A stretch of 64,000 nucleotides of DNA from Melieria omissa. Lineage: Eukaryota > Arthropoda > Insecta > Diptera > Ulidiidae. A program made the position numbers and the translations under genes. The DNA lies in the NCBI GenBank assembly GCA_963971225.1, contig OZ020267.1:85115648-85179647 (forward strand). Reading direction: 5' to 3'. This document shows, one piece after another, positions 1 to 11,199 of the stretch. Each line of letters starts with the position of its first letter. The stretch's first letter is position 1. A model generated the notes under the pieces. That model was not told the DNA's origin and searched no databases. It saw only the letters and a list, made by a program, of their open reading frames with translations.

Positions 1-203
1 ATATAATTTTAAGGAATAAATTAAAAAAATCATGTTCGGTGTTTTGTTATTTTTATATTCCCTCATCGTTTACAGCGCTTCATGCCTCTTTCACTCATAT
101 ACCACATCCTTACACACTTACAATAAGTTAGTTATTTTTTTCTACACTAGAAATTACCTAGAAATAATTTGTATGGCAAAACAACGTTTGCGGGGTCAGC
201 TAG
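1..203 (+). mobile_element. Helitron 3' end (fragment entering from the left)
   Basis: The stretch ends in GGGGTCAGCTAG followed by T, the CTAG/T terminus typical of Helitrons. The same GGGTCAGCTAGT ending closes the complete Helitron at 34628-37206. The 5' end lies outside the window and no Rep/helicase coding sequence is visible. Orientation is inferred from the 3' terminus. Confidence 0.6.
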
Positions 204-220
204 TATATATATATATATAA
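204..220. repeat. (TA)n microsatellite
   Basis: A short run of alternating T and A sits directly behind the Helitron 3' end and before the splice donor of the exon candidate at 225-329. Confidence 0.8.
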
Positions 221-224
221 TTAC

Positions 225-329
225 CTCCAGGCGGATTCTGCGTCATTTGCACACGATTTCCAGCGAGAGTATTCAGAATTCTTTTACCACTTCTTGCCAC
301 ATATGCCGTAGGTAAATTTGTAGAGAAAC
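225..329 (-). CDS. Candidate host exon, unidentified gene
   Basis: Read on the minus strand, this 105-base segment follows a pyrimidine-rich acceptor (TTTTTATACAG) and ends in a donor (GGAG/GTAATT). It is open in one frame, taking two bases of a split codon, then 34 codons including TAYVARSGKRILNTLAG, then one leftover base. Transposon signatures are absent and the codons look normal. Its entry phase fits the exit phase of the exon candidate at 51467-51651. I do not recognise the protein. Alternative: a fortuitous open segment between cryptic splice sites. Splicing is inferred; only the open frame and the signals are seen. Confidence 0.45.
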
Positions 330-959
330 CTGTATAAAAAGATATTAACTATTGTATAGTAAATAGTCATAGCGCTCTAGCCAAGAATACATTTAGCGTT
401 TGCCCTTACTAATAACTATGATCCCAATTTTCATGCCTTTAAAATTCAAAAATATACATTTCAAATAAAAAAAATATGCGCAAAAAAATATTTTGGAAAA
501 ATGTATTGTGAACATAAAGAATACAATACAACAAATTACTATTAAGCGGCTCACAATATTTTGTTAGATCTTTAGTACTAAAATGTTGTTACGAACGGAA
601 ATCAAACAAAATTAGTTATTTCCCTGAAGCAACTCCACCGACCTCTTCCCACCTTTAAAAGGTCGAATTTTTAAAAACGCTGTAATACGTGTTTCGTTAT
701 TTTTTTTTTAAGTATACAAATATGTACAAAATTTTAAAACAAGCCGTATAAAAAGCAATGTTCGTCCATATAAGCTTCACCACCCCATTTCAAGTTCGAA
801 GTTTTTAAATCCAATTTGGTATGGAGTCAAAGCACTGTACGACGCTCAGAAATTACTTCTGCACCCGGTTTCAATTGAATCCGTTTTGGGAAAAAAACTT
901 CTTCCAACATGTTTAAAACTTCAGGAAATATGAAGTAAACGTACGTATTAAAGTACGGT
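330..959. other. No gene recognised; possible decayed Transib end at about 780-839
   Basis: AT-rich non-coding DNA. Near its right side ATGGAGTCAAAGCACTGTA/CGACG resembles the right end of the Transib at 9108-11189 (ATGGAGTCGAATCACTGTG/CGGCG), so a decayed Transib terminus may end at 839. No matching left terminus was found, so the assignment is weak. Confidence 0.3.
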
Positions 960-1029
960 GGCAAAATTCAATATTAATATTTATTTGTTTAATAAGCCAA
1001 TGTGAACATACAAAACTTACTGACTATAG

Positions 1030-1522
1030 GAAAATAAAGAACACACAAATGAGGAAAACCTATTTAATAACAAATTTGACAATGTCCCTTTGGGAAGCGA
1101 TACATCGAGGTCGGTGACACTATTCAGTTTCGCAAGGGCTCTAGCCAGAGGCACATTCTTAGCATAGTTCGACGTGAAAAAGCTGATGTGGAAAGTCTCT
1201 ACGTGCCGAAGGTTACGTATGGAACATTAAAAGCCACTTTACTCAAAAGGGCGGGGCAATCTATAGACCCGTTTAATAACCCACCAATGAAGGAGCATGT
1301 AAGATAGGTTCGCCTAGAGCTTAGACTCAATAAGTTTATAAGGCGGCAGCGGGAAATATACAAAGGCAACGGTTCAGTAAAGTTCAGCGACCTTAGGGCA
1401 AACCGCATAAATCCTTTTGGATGCGCTCAATGCGATTAATGTACGTCACTTGATTGGCCTCCATATAAACGAAGCATATTCCAGCCTTGATCTAACGAAA
1501 GCCGTGAACAACAGTTTAAACG
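1030..1522 (-). pseudogene. LINE reverse transcriptase C-terminal part
   Basis: Minus-strand translation gives FVRSRLEYASFIWRP at about 1505-1450, then RRTYLTCSFI and LLNGSIDCPALLS near 1330-1240, in more than one frame. These are typical of the region after the RT palm of jockey/CR1-like LINEs. It continues toward 1030 as the C-terminus. This is the downstream half of the LINE cut by the Tc1 insertion at 1525; with one TA copy removed the frame reads straight through the junction. Confidence 0.7.
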
Positions 1523-1524
1523 TA

Positions 1525-3156
1525 CAGTCGCAAACAAAAGTATTCGTACAGCACTCTGTTCTCAAACAAATGTCTTGAATCTTCAAAACAAACCAAGTTT
1601 TTGAGTTCCATTTCACTAGTGTGTTTACCACAATACTTACACTCAAGACTCCAACAAAAATCTTAGCAGAATGTTCGGCGAGACCATAGTTATGTGGACG
1701 AAACTTCGAAAAATTCAATTTTTTATTCCACAAAAATATTCGTACAACACCTGATTTCGCCATAAAATACTGGCAATGCATAGTACCACTTTATTTAAAA
1801 TTTCACACCGTACGAGATTGTGTAACACGATACCTTAGAGATTTGCGTTAAAAATGTGTATGTTGAAAACATTTTATTCTAAAAAATGGCTAAGGGAAGG
1901 GAGTTGACTAACGCGGAGAAAAAAATAATTTTATACCTCCATAATGAGGGAAAGTCGCTATCCAAAATAAGCGAAATGTTCGGTAGAAGCCGTTCTTCCA
2001 TTCAAAGCTTCATACAAAGAGCTAAAACACGCAAAACTTTAAAAAATAAAGATCGTTCGGGCCGGCCGAAATTATTAACCCAGCGCGATGAACGCTTAAT
2101 ATTACGAAAAATAAAGGCAAATCCCCATTATCCGCGACAAAAATCAACAACGACTTGAAAACATGCCTCAGTGTTGAAGTTAGCGACGAAACAGTGAGAA
2201 GAGTTCTGCGGGAAAATGATTTCCATGGACGTGCAGCGCGAAAAAAGCCGCTAGTTTCGAATATCAATCGCGATAAACGTTTGCTGTTTGCAAGAAATCA
2301 TGAATCGAAGGGAGATGAGGTTTGGAGCCGTGTTATATTTAGTTACGAGAGTAAATACAATATTTTTGGATCGGATGGCCGTCAGTTAGTGTGGAGAAAG
2401 CCAGGAGAAGCCATGAAAAAACGAATTTAAAACCCACTGTGAAACACGGTGGCGGCAATTGCTTAGTATGGGGGTTGTATGTCTTCTCGAGGAGTGGGTA
2501 ATTTAGTGTTCATAGAAGGCATCATGGACAAAACCGTATACTTGCATATCCTTAAGAACAATTTACAGCAGAGTGCAGACAAAATTGGGTTGGATGAGGA
2601 ATATCACTTCCAACAGGACAACGACCCCAAACACACTGCTTGGGATGTGCGTATGTGGTTACTGTACAATACAAAATTATTAGCAACACCTCCACAGAGT
2701 CCAGATGTTAACCTGATAGAGCACCTGTGGGCATATTTGGAAGACAAAATCAGAAGTCACCCTATTTCGTCCAAAGCAAGTCTTCAGAAAGCGTTGTTGT
2801 ACGAGTGGAATCGAATACCTGTAGAACTCTGCCAAAAGTTGGTACAATCGATGCCAAAGCGTTTAGCCGCCATCAAGTTAGCGAAAGGATATCCCACAAA
2901 GTATTAAAACTCTCATATTGTTTTTTGTTATTGTTGTACGAATATTTTTGTGGAATAAAAAATTGAATTTTTCGAAGTTTCGTCCACATAATTATGGTCT
3001 CTTCGAACATTCTGTTATGATATTTGTTGGAGTCTTGAGTGTAAGTATTGTGGTAAACACACCAATGAAATGGAACTCAAAAACTTGGTTTGTTTTGAAG
3101 TTTCAAGACATTTATTTGAGTATAGAGTGCTGTACGAATACTTTTGTGAGCGACTG
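1525..3156 (+). mobile_element. Tc1 element with long terminal inverted repeats
   Basis: The element starts CAGTCGCAAACAAAAGTATT and ends with its reverse complement form, AATACTTTTGTGAGCGACTG. The terminal inverted repeats run about 225 bases (1525-1749 and 2933-3156). TA dinucleotides flank both ends (1523-1524, 3157-3158), as expected for Tc1/mariner target duplication. Length (1.63 kb) and long TIRs resemble the long-TIR fly Tc1 groups (S, Paris and Minos type); the exact family cannot be fixed here. It sits inside the jockey-like LINE. Confidence 0.9.
1886..2907 (+). pseudogene. Tc1 transposase, broken
   Basis: Begins MAKGRELTNAEKKIILYLH with a paired-like helix-turn-helix (SLSKISEMFGRSRSSIQSF) and the SGRPK segment. 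A frame break occurs near 2156 and another near 2430-2479. The catalytic region reads FSYESKYNIFGSDGR, so the first Asp of the D,D34E triad is replaced by Tyr. The second Asp (FQQDNDPKHTA) and the Glu (PDVNLIEHLWA) remain. The protein would bind the element's TIRs and cut DNA; this copy cannot, because of the frameshifts and the lost Asp. Confidence 0.85.
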
Positions 3157-3348
3157 TATATGGATCAGAGAATGATGCACTGTTCCGACGAACGAACCCC
3201 AACATGGCATTTGATTTGGCAATAATGAAATCGATATGACTAGAGAACAAGGTTTTGTGTCGAAAAACACACCTAAATCTTTGATTTCTTGGACTGACTG
3301 CAACAGTGAACCTGACAGGGAGGGCTGGGCTGGGTTTCCTAGAAAAAG

Positions 3349-3669
3349 TTACATAAAACACTTACTAATGTTTAAGAAAAGGTGATTTCTCGTACACAAT
3401 GCCTGTGCTCTATCTAGGTGAGCCTGCAGTGCCAGGGAGTCTGCCACATTATTAATCGTAGCATAAATCTTCAGATCATCCGCATAAAGTAAACATTTTG
3501 CAAACGAAAAGCAGAAGCCAATGTCGTTAATAAATAAAACAAACAACAGAGGACCAAGTATGCTACCTTGAGGAACGCCGGAAGTATCATCAAACGGCTG
3601 TGAAAGGTGATTATCAATAGCCACAACACACTGATTAATACACTGTCTTTTGAAAAGGTATGATTTCAC
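3349..3669 (-). pseudogene. LINE reverse transcriptase palm fragment
   Basis: Contains SGVPQGSILGPLLFVLFIND and the catalytic YADD (CLLYADDLKIYATI), the diagnostic palm motifs of a non-LTR reverse transcriptase. Open for about 106 codons, then continues in shifted frames towards 3160. The N-terminal side is cut off by the MITE at 3669-3913. Confidence 0.85.
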
Positions 3670-3913
3670 TGTGGCCGTAAGGAATAACAGCCAAAGTCGA
3701 GTTAGGACAAAATTCAGTTATTGCCACCATTGCATTCGTCATATTCAAATGTACAACTACACAAAATTCTATGGCTTTTGCTCATAAAATGAATGTTTTA
3801 CACCCAAAAGTCTAACATTTATCTAGTGTAATCTAAAGAAAATTCAAAAATTAAAAGTGCTTTCCTGAAAACTTCATAAAATCGACTTTGGCTGTTATTC
3901 CTTACGGCCACAG
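3669..3913. mobile_element. TIR MITE
   Basis: A 245-base segment bounded by CTGTGGCCGTAAGGAATAAC and its inverted copy GTTATTCCTTACGGCCACAG, with TIRs of about 31 bases. No coding. TATGAT occurs close to both ends and could be the target duplication. It interrupts the LINE. Confidence 0.75.
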
Positions 3914-4922
3914 ATATGATCGCTACAGGCAATTTAAAAAGAAATAATAAGTAATCAAAAAAGACAATTAAATAAAAGGGAATTGGGAAGAAAGGAAGGC
4001 GTTTTTATTAGCCCGTAATAATTTTCCGTCCCGTTCTTTGGAACTTCTTTTACGGCCCACACGCATTATGCTTGTTTAAAAGAGCTAAAGTAAGAAAATC
4101 AAATATTTTAAATTTATGGTCACATTATGGAACCATACAGGTGTAGAATATTTATACTATTTTTAAACACAACATCTTTAACATTTTTCTTATGACAAAA
4201 TACTTGTCTTATTATTTATTTCTTTTTTTAGTGCTTTAGTAGTGCTTTCGCCCTATTGAAAGTCAATAGACCTATTAAATTATGTTTTTCCATCTTATAA
4301 CCCTTGGTTTGTCCGTTAGATTTCGATATTCAAAAAACTAAATTAAAACACGTATCTAATTATTTTTGGTTTCAAGTGTTTTCACGAATTTTGAAGTCAA
4401 TATGCCCATCAGTTCATTTTTTTTTCGTAGTTTTCCTATATTCAAATTGTAATCAACCATGTGAAAATATAAACAAATAATTTTACTTCGAACTCGCCAC
4501 GTAAAAATATTTGTAAACAATTTAAATTGGGACCAACCACCAAATTTTTTAATCAATCAAAGCATTGGCCAGCAAAAGCCTTACACCACAAAGATTCGAT
4601 TGATGGTGACATGCCAGCAATTTGTGCAGTAAAACCAATCGGCAACACAAAAAACATACACACAATAAACGACAACAACAAAAGCATTAGCGAATCCCGA
4701 ATCATCTTCGTTGAAATGACGATGCTTTGGTTCGTTGTTTGGTCTCCGCTTGCGCTTCGACGAACAAAATCAATAAACATGCATGCAAAAAATGAGCGAT
4801 CACTACGCCACAAGAACCACCATTTCAATATACACGAGCGGAGCCGTTGCGAACAACATTGCTGTTGCTGTTGCATTTGCTGTTGTCAAACGAAGGAGCG
4901 AGAGTAAATGTCTCGTGCCTAT
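3914..4922. other. AT-rich non-coding DNA with dispersed repeat
   Basis: No gene recognised. The part at about 4260-4470 contains an 'aacccttggtttg...gttagatttcgat' block and 'aagtcaatatgccca', which recur in related form at 56870-57130 and 62390-62440. A short TGTTGC-type microsatellite lies at 4860-4895. Confidence 0.5.
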
Positions 4923-5471
4923 CACGGTAGGCAGGAAACATTGATAGGTAACACAAAAATGTCGACGAAAACTGCAACCTGGGTTGTATTTTTTGATGAT
5001 TATAGGTCTAAAATCGAATTGAAATCCTACCTGCTCCTTCTCAAAAGTTATTCATATTTTTATATTTCGATTCGGGACAATTTGTAACACAGGACAATAA
5101 AAAAAACATTTTTGGTTTAGAAATTACGATCAAAAATATGGAAAAAGTAGAGGGAAAACTGAAAAAATTACACGGTACCTATATCTCACTAACTAGAGCT
5201 GCTAGAAATAATCTGAGGGTAGATTCGAAATCAGCGCCTCCTAATTGGTGAGAAACAGTACAAAAACTCCATGCAACAGAAAACAAGTGTTTTTTGCTGT
5301 CCTGTGTTACAAATTGTCCCGAATCGAAATATAAAAATATGAATAACTTTTGAGAAGGAGCAGGTAGGATTTCAATTCGATTTTAGACCTATAATCATCA
5401 ACAAATACAACCCGGATTGCAGTTTTCGTCGACCTTTTTGTGCTACCTATCAATGCTTCCTGCCTACCGTG
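4923..5471. mobile_element. Fold-back element, about 550 bp
   Basis: Left arm from CACGGTAGGCAGGAAACATT and right arm ending AATGCTTCCTGCCTACCGTG are inverted copies of about 180 bases. CTAT flanks both sides (4919-4922 and 5472-5475), consistent with a 4-bp target duplication. The central 160 bases resemble 61740-61890. Non-coding. Confidence 0.75.
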
Positions 5472-5539
5472 CTATGCCTTCGCTCATCTCTTATCCCCCG
5501 CATCAACATACACGCTTGCAAAAGTTTTGAAGATGCGTA

Positions 5540-5790
5540 TTCTTTATATTGTATATTCTTTGATAGTATCTACTTGACTTCCTTCTTCGAAAGCAGACAG
5601 ACAATCATCGAGAAAAATCGCGAGATTGGAAACAGTTGATCTGCGCCTAACAAAACCATGCTGGTTTTGACAAATTGCACTAATGACGCAAAACATTAGT
5701 TTTTAATTGACTATGCATTCAAAAAGTTTAGACATCGACGTGAGTTTTGAGATGGGTCTGTAATTTGCGAAATCATTCTTATTGCCACTC
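5540..5790 (-). pseudogene. LINE reverse transcriptase N-terminal block
   Basis: Minus-strand reading gives ANYRPISKLTSMSKLFE, then after a stop and frame change QNQHGFVRRRSTVSNLAIF, the fingers motifs that precede the YADD palm at 3349-3669. It is cut at about 5565 by unrelated sequence and at 5791 by the piggyBac target TTAA. Confidence 0.75.
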
Positions 5791-6114
5791 TTAACCTTAG
5801 AACCGTCAGTTGGGCACTTAGTACCCATATTCATTTTTTATGTTGAATTTGGGGGGTTTGGGAAGTCCGTTTTGTTTTGTTTTTTTTTAGTAGGCAGATA
5901 GGATTGTGTTTGTTTATAAGTTGACAATATTACAGGTGTATATCTCTTAAAATAAGAAAGTTATGTCTATTTGTTATGTTATTTCTTGATATATTTTATA
6001 TGGATAACGGTAATTTTCTAACGGTTTTTGGTGGTTACTGTGGATTTCTAATCAGTTTCGCGAAAACTTTCAAGTAAAGAGTTCATTTTTAGCAGTGATA
6101 ATTATTTTTTTGGA

Positions 6115-8360
6115 ATGAGTTAGGAACCGTGAATTGACGGAAGAAGAAGAGGAAAACATTGCAAATTATTTCAATGCTCATGAAAGCGATGATGTTGATG
6201 GGGGAAATGAACCTAGATTTGGTGGCTACCACGAACCGATACACAGTGACCTGCCTGACTTCGGAGAGGAGAATGCTCAGCCCATTCCAGATCCACGTTT
6301 CCAAGAATATGTCCACGAGGAAACAGCAGTCAACTTCGGTTATTGAGGGACAATCGTGAAGAAAATTTCTTGGTCAAGGAAGGAACGACCAAACTGTATG
6401 GTGGTCAATGCCAAGCCAAACTGAGAAACGGCGAACAGAACTGGCATGGGAAATACGCAGACAATCTACGTCAATATGTACGGAAAGTTTTGAGTCGAAA
6501 AGGGATGCCTTCCTACGCGTTTTTGCAGTATCTCCTGTTGAAGGTATTGCTTTTGAGACGAATAGGGAAGCTAAAAGGGTAATACAAGCAAATATGCGTC
6601 ACACAGTTCCAACAAAATTAAGATATTGGCGAGATACAAATGCGGACGAAATATATGCTTTTATTGCAATAATTTTATACTTCGGTGCTGAAAAAGCAAA
6701 CTTAGTTCATGCTATTTTTCACAAAACGAATATGCCTTTTTATAGAGCAGTGATGTCATTGCATCGGTTTGAGCAACTATGTGTAGTGGTATCGCGTGAC
6801 CACTAATGCCAATACTATAGCGCACAAGCCAGTCAGCAAGACCGACTTGCATCGCACTGTGCGCGCGCCACTTTGTTTACATTGCAAGTGTCAAATGTCG
6901 CATGCACAAGAACGCCGGCGTCACTCAAGTGGCCTGCACTTGCACAAGCAGCACATGTTACAACACATGTGGGCACTTGCACCGATCGCGCATGCAACAC
7001 GACCCGACCTACCGCAGGTCAACGCAGTGCGCTGGCCCACTTTGGGAAAGTGCCGCGTCGTCAGATTTGACCCGCGTTGTGATTGGCGCGACGCGAATGC
7101 ATTGGAAATAGAGGGAGGAGCACTGGAATTGCCCCTCCGTATAACACTTTGTAAATTTAGTATTTAAGACGGTCATTTGGAAACATAGGAGGACTTCTCG
7201 TACTGAGATCAAGCAACGCTCTTGTCTGCTTTTCATTTGTCGAGACATTTCGACCTTTGTGGCTAAAAGTCGTGGCGTACTCTCGCCAGCAAAAAAGAGT
7301 AAACCCGGACTCAGACATCCAAACATTACCTTATATGACCTTACAGACGTTCAAGCGTCTCTTTAAATAACATTACGCTTTGACGATTCCAGGACTCGCG
7401 CTGAGAGATTACGGCACGATAAGTTGGCGCCTATTCGTTATGTATGGACATTATTCTTGGCGAATTTGACGATACCATTCATCCCAGCGAAAGAATTGAA
7501 AATTGATAAGCAGTTACTGTCAACAAGAAACCTATGCAGCTTCCGCCAATACATTCCTCTAAGCCTGGAAAATATGGCATACAAATATTTTGGCTTGTTG
7601 ACACAAAAACCAATTACCCACTTGCAGGCGAAGTATATTTGGGTGTACAGCCAAATCAACAGAGGTCAACTGGTATTGCGCGCAACCTCGTTGTGCGACT
7701 CAGCAATCAATATTTAGATAAGGGTGTGAATATCACTATGGACATCTTTTTCACAAGCTATGACTTGGCGAAGGAATTGCTTGTACGGAATACAACCTTG
7801 GTGGGCACAATAAGAGGCAAGAAGCCGCAATTGCCAAAATTGTTTACATCTTCTGAAGAAGCAAAAAAAAGGGGTGTGTTTGAATTTGAATGTTTTGCTT
7901 TTCAAAATCGATGCATATGGTAAGCTTAACAGCACATTCGAAGAAAAACGTGCTACTGCTCTCAACTGCCCATGCCAACGAAGAAGTGAATCCTGCAACA
8001 AAAAAACCACAAGTCATACATGACTATAATGAGCACAAAGGTGGTGTCGATACTTTCGACAAAATGCTACGTGGCTTCACTGGCAAAAGAAAACAAACCG
8101 GTGGCCCATGGCATTATTTTATAATATGCTAGATGTTGCTGGACTTGCAGCGTTCAGGCTTTTTGAGTATAGCCACCCTGTGTGGAACACTAACAAGTCT
8201 GACAACTGCAAAATATTTTTGAAAGAGCTCTCTATGGAGCTAGCACAAAAACAATTGCACAACCGATGCAAAACAAAAATGAACTCTACAACAAAAATTG
8301 CAATGGATTTGATTGATTTCCAACGGGTTCCTGCAGAACCGAGATCTCGTCCAGCAGTAC
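6115..8360 (+). pseudogene. piggyBac transposase, broken
   Basis: An ATG at 6115 is put out of frame by what looks like one extra T at 6120-6121. The next codons give an acidic N-terminus (LTEEEEENIANYF). The DDE_Tnp_1_7 core follows: RYWRDTNADEIYAFIAIILY, MPFYRAVMSLHRFEQL, then after the LTR insertion RFDDSRTRAE, KLAPIRYVWTLF, LKIDKQLLSTR, FRQYIPLS and later YNEHKGGVDTFDKML. These match piggyBac blocks around the catalytic Asp residues. Several frame changes and the LTR make it non-functional. Excision by this family is seamless at TTAA. Confidence 0.85.
6797..7373 (+). mobile_element. Solo LTR inserted in the piggyBac transposase
   Basis: About 575 bases break the transposase between HRFEQLCVV and LRFDDSRTR. 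The insert is more GC-rich than its surroundings, has a TATA-like TAGTATTTAAGACG at about 7157, and shares GAGGAGCACTGGAATTGCCC, extended to about 55 bases, with the minus-strand LTR sequence at 49433-49492. No internal retroelement coding is present, so it looks like a solo LTR. Exact ends and target duplication could not be settled. Confidence 0.6.
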
Positions 8361-8406
8361 AGGTAGAGTTTCGTAATTCATTTTATTTCAAATACTTATA
8401 TATTAA

Positions 8407-9066
8407 GGGGGTCCTCTACTCTCGCGGTTTCGAAAAATCGATTTTTTTTTTGCATAATTTCAATCTATATGTATCTGAAAATACGCCACAGAAAGGATTC
8501 CGTGAAAATCACATTTCTTTGCATGTTGCTGGGCACCGAAAGGTACCCGTACCCGTCAAGTTATACAACGTAATTTATCTTTAAACGCGTTTTCCCGAAA
8601 GTAGTGTTTTTTGGCTGCCGAGTAAGACTTTTTCTAAAAGTATTAGTCCGATTTCGATAATTTTTTTTTTAATTGTTCAGAAAACATACCGCTATGTTTT
8701 CCCGTGACAGAATTTTTTTATTTTGCACTGTGTAAAAGATATGCAACAATTTGTAAAAATTCCAATTTTCACCTCTTTTTATGACCTATTAGGCGCTATA
8801 AAAACGGAACAAAATAAAATTTTGAAAATCGTACACTGGAAAACATAGCGGTATGTTTTCTAAACAATTAAAAAAAAAATTATCGGGAAAACGCGTTAAT
8901 TACATTGTATAACTTGCAGGGGACGGGTACCTTTCGGTGCCCAGCAACATGCAAAGAAATGTGATTTTCACGGAATCCTTTCTGTGGCGTATTCTCAGAT
9001 ACATACAGATTGAAATTATGCGAAAAAAAAATCTATTTTTTGAAACCGCGAGAGTAGAGGACCCCC
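8407..9066. mobile_element. TTAA fold-back element (copy 1)
   Basis: Flanked by TTAA on both sides (8403-8406 and 9067-9070), starting GGGGGTCCTCTACTCTCGCG and ending with the inverted copy CGCGAGAGTAGAGGACCCCC. Both arms are several hundred bases long. It belongs to the same family as 24151-24852. It lies between a GTAGAG donor (8361) and a TTCTTGCAG acceptor (9082), that is, in an apparent intron of the piggyBac transposase. Open frames in its arms are shadows. Confidence 0.85.
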
Positions 9067-9082
9067 TTAAACTTTCTTTTCT

Positions 9083-9107
9083 TGCAGATCAACACTTTGA
9101 AACGGCG
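9083..9107 (+). pseudogene. piggyBac last-exon stub
   Basis: After the acceptor CTTTTCTTGCAG the sequence ATCAACACTTTGAAACGGCG reads INTLKRR, like the start of the C-terminal Cys-rich tail of piggyBac transposases, before the Transib inserted at CGGCG. Intron assignment is inference. Confidence 0.4.
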
Positions 9108-9748
9108 CACAGTGATTCGTTCCATAGACAAAATTCAAAAAATTTAGGGTCTCAGAATTTAACGATTTTGATGTCATTTGAAAGGTAAAACTCCAACTAA
9201 GAAAACCCCAAAAGCTCTGTGCAAAAAATTAATTAGTGTCTGTGCAAAACCGGCTCAAAGTTGAGGCTTTTGCATCTTTTTTAAATCAAAATATTTTTCC
9301 AAATTAAAAATCTGAAAATTGGCAAAACTTAGAGGAAAATATCTAAAAAGTATGTGAAAGTATGTTCCTGGATTTTTTTTTATTTTAAGAAGCATTCTTT
9401 CTTTTTCGGATAATGTAATTACATCCTCCGATATCTTCCGATCTCAGAAAAAACTTCAATTTAAAAAGTGGTCTAAACACGTATTTTTCGACAAAATTTA
9501 TTTAATTTATGCCTAAAAGTATGCAATCAGCACGAAAAATGATAAAATCTGCAAAAATGCAAAACATACATCTATTATTATCGTTTTTATTGCAAAACCA
9601 GAGGGTCCTAAGACAATTTCTGTTACTCTTTGGAATAATCAATGTTGACGTTACCGATTAAATGTAAAATCTAGCCGACACACTTGGTGCTATAGCTCTC
9701 CAAAAATGACGAAATTTGAAAATTTAAGTCTCAGGCATTGCCAAACTA

Positions 9749-11057
9749 AAGGGTGTGCACACCAAAATCGGGACACTTGTTTTCTGATATAAAAATAAAA
9801 CAAAGTAATCTAGAATTTGTTTACAATTTATTTCTACTCTTCGATCTTTAAGGTACGATATAGTTCAGACTTATTTCTATTTTTTTCCTCCGTAAGCCAC
9901 CAACCACACTTTTCATCGGAGTCCTGCCATAAATTTTTGCACGAAAAATTCGTTCACTTTTTTAGACCCCCACAACCACTTCCTCCGGAACTCTTCTTCT
10001 GTCGATACCCTCGCATCACTCTTCTTTAAAATGCTTATAACTATCGCCCACTAGTTTTCGATAGGGCGGAGTTCCGGGCTGTTAGGCGGATCACACTTGC
10101 GCTGTACATATTCCATCCCATATGGAGAATATTGCCTTCATACCACTACAGAGTTTCCCTGGAGTAGTGGCAAGTAGCCAAGTCAGGCCAAAACAACGGT
10201 TTTGATGTGTGGCGACGAATGAGAGGCAGCAGTCTCTTTTCGAAGCATTCTTCCCGGTAAATATTGTCATTCATTGTACCGACTCTTACAAAAGGATTTG
10301 TTTTACCACCGCACGAACAGATGGCTTGCCAAACCATGGTCTTCTTTGGGAAGTTTGCCCTTGATTTCACCTTGTATTCATCAGCAACATCTTGGCGATT
10401 CGTGGCTGTGTAGAAATCTTGAACAGCTAAAAATGTAATGTTGTTCAAGTAGTATGTTTCATCATCCATGATCACACTACTGAATTTCGTTAGCAAATTT
10501 TCGAACAAGCTGCGACAACGGTGCTACACGGTGAGATTTCGTTTCGCGTCCCGATCTGGTACTACTTGATCCTTTTAACTCTTCAAGCTTGCTCGCCTCT
10601 TGGCTTTCTGGACGAAGGATGACGATTTCTCCACGATTTAAGCCACCGAACGACTTGACATTCGCGGATTTTTTTTAAATGCGGCAATCACTTTCTTCGT
10701 GCATCTAGCATTCTTCTGGCCATGGTCACCACCACTACCCGCTTTACAATCAACCCTCAGCCTTTCATTACAATTTTTCAACACTTTACTGCATGTCGAT
10801 GGTGCAAAATTTAGCTTTTTTGTAATTCGGCGTATATTGAGGTTGGGAATCGTAGTGTGTTCGTGCAAGATGAGTTTTCTACGTTCGTCTTCGTTGGCCA
10901 TTTTCTCACTAATAAAACGGGTTTTGAAAATTGTTTTTAATTGAATATTGAAAACCAAGTCATGGAGAACTTACGTATAAAATTTTACTTTTCAAAGAGT
11001 TTTATTTTAAAAGATACAGGAGTTTTAAAGTGTCCCGATTTTGGTGTGCACACCCTT
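9749..11057 (-). mobile_element. DD37E (ITm) element inside Transib
   Basis: TIRs AAGGGTGTGCACACCAAAAT (left) and ATTTTGGTGTGCACACCCTT (right), about 30 bases, are flanked by TA at 9747-9748 and 11058-11059. Length is 1.3 kb. Transposase remnants are on the minus strand. Confidence 0.85.
9870..10901 (-). pseudogene. DD37E transposase, broken
   Basis: Start codon at 10901-10899 (MANEDERRKLILHEH). An N-terminal helix-turn-helix region (RITKKLNFAPSTCSKVLKN) runs to about 10640, then stops appear. The catalytic part gives SSVIMDDETYYLN (first Asp), TMVWQAICSCGGK and LFWPDLATCHYSRETL (second Asp). Beyond 10146 a frame change leads to NSPELRPIENYWAI, the Glu region. Estimated second-to-third spacing of 37 fits DD37E. 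Same family as 28519-29818. Confidence 0.75.
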
Positions 11058-11199
11058 TACAACAGTGTAAGAAAAACCAAATGAAGATTTCAATTCAGCA
11101 GACCATGTTTAACTAGTATACCAAATTTATGAAGAACGGACCACTCCTTCTAATTTTGTTCCGCGGTTGTATGGAGTCGAATCACTGTGCGGCGGTGTG

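Larger units (their letters stand above)
960..5815 (-). mobile_element. Jockey-like LINE, interrupted and decayed
   Basis: Minus-strand fragments of one non-LTR retrotransposon reverse transcriptase appear in the correct order: an RT N-terminal block near 5815-5565 (NDFANYRPISKL, then QHGFVRRRST), the central block at 3669-3349 (SGVPQGSILGPLLF and YADDLKIY), the thumb region around 3160 and 1520-1446 (FVRSRLEYASFIWRP), and the C-terminal region at 1408-1030 (RRTYLTCSFI, GLLNGSIDCPALLS). The copy is split by the Tc1 element at 1525-3156, the TIR MITE at 3669-3913, the fold-back at 4923-5471 and a piggyBac at TTAA 5791-5794. Stops and frameshifts make it dead. Clade is judged from motif wording only. 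Confidence 0.75.
9108..11189. mobile_element. Transib, non-autonomous, with CGGCG target duplication
   Basis: Starts CACAGTGATTCGTTCCATAG and ends TATGGAGTCGAATCACTGTG. CGGCG flanks both sides (9103-9107 and 11190-11194). CACAGTG is the Transib/RAG heptamer and 5-bp GC-rich duplications are characteristic of Transib. Without the DD37E element it carries (9749-11057 plus one TA), only about 770 bases remain and they hold no transposase. Family knowledge: Transib transposase is the relative of RAG1. Confidence 0.85.

Noticed and set aside
4527..4907. 126-codon plus-strand frame with a Cys-rich tail
   Set aside because: The Cys run comes from a TGTTGC microsatellite and the rest has no motif; opposite-strand frame is equally long.
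6840..6860. CACTGTG at 6852 as a Transib end
   Set aside because: No CGGCG-like duplication or partner heptamer; lies inside the solo LTR.
8108..8584. Extended C-terminus of the piggyBac protein past 8360
   Set aside because: The extension reads through an apparent donor site into the TTAA fold-back, whose arms give the same residues at 24080-24328.
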